From: Actinomycetes bacterium
GTDB lineage: Bacteria > Actinomycetota > Actinomycetes > Propionibacteriales > Propionibacteriaceae
Length of the DNA: 6,169 nucleotides
Direction: 5' to 3'
Assembly: GCA_023436925.1 (NCBI GenBank)
Contig: JAEZHJ010000133.1
Location: forward strand, 1 to 6,169
The notes beneath the pieces are model-generated. The model did not search any database, was not told the DNA's origin, and was given only the letters and a program-made list of their open reading frames with translations. A program made the position numbers and the translations under genes. Within the stretch, counting starts at the first letter, position 1. Every line of letters starts with the position of its first letter. Positions 6,168 to 6,169 of the stretch are shown piece by piece.

Positions 6168-6169
6168 CC
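6160..6169 (+). CDS. Start of a further operon gene (truncated by window edge)
   Basis: An ATG at 6160 begins Met-Thr-Asp and runs off the window. AGAAGGA (6146-6152), a good ribosome site, lies 7 bases upstream. The gene overlaps the last 8 bases of the hydrolase gene in another frame, continuing the pattern of overlapping genes in this operon. Only three codons are visible, so nothing can be said about the product. A glycoside hydrolase or another catabolic enzyme would fit the context, but that is a guess. Confidence 0.6.

Overview
The window is GC-rich and strongly biased to G/C at third codon positions. It also uses GTG starts and has an actinobacterial-style lipoprotein signal peptide. 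This points to a high-GC actinobacterium; the genus cannot be settled from the sequence. It reads as an ordinary carbohydrate-uptake locus with some interesting regulatory and enzymatic details. I found no tRNA, rRNA, CRISPR array, insertion sequence or phage gene.

Layout. Bases 1-663 (+) hold the C-terminal two thirds of a LacI-family transcription regulator that is cut off by the window edge. A complete second LacI-family regulator follows on the minus strand (689-1741), convergent with the first. A 228-bp divergent control region (1742-1969) carries a clear promoter (1862-1891). Its predicted start site overlaps a 20-bp palindrome with a central CG (1896-1915), the kind of operator LacI-family proteins bind. 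Rightward from it runs a tight operon: a lipoprotein sugar-binding protein (1970-3343), two permease subunits of the MalF/MalG (CUT1) type (3380-4336 and 4333-5157), an alpha/beta hydrolase of the hormone-sensitive-lipase/esterase group (5154-6167), and the first three codons of another gene (6160 onward). From the first permease onward each gene overlaps the next by 4 to 8 bases, which implies translational coupling.

How it works together (inference). The lipoprotein captures a sugar or sugar-like solute outside the membrane, and the two permeases move it in. The transport ATPase is not in the window, so it is either further downstream or a shared MsiK-type ATPase encoded elsewhere. The cytoplasmic esterase-like enzyme, co-translated with the importer, suggests that the imported compound carries an ester group (for example an acetylated oligosaccharide) that is removed inside the cell. 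The minus-strand LacI protein probably represses the operon through the palindrome until an inducer is present.

The points most worth a second look are a perfect 14-bp stem with a 3-base loop inside the start of the first permease gene, the esterase that ends a sugar-import operon and has Glu where the catalytic Asp is usual, and the operator palindrome. I see no strong evidence of a wholly new type of system.
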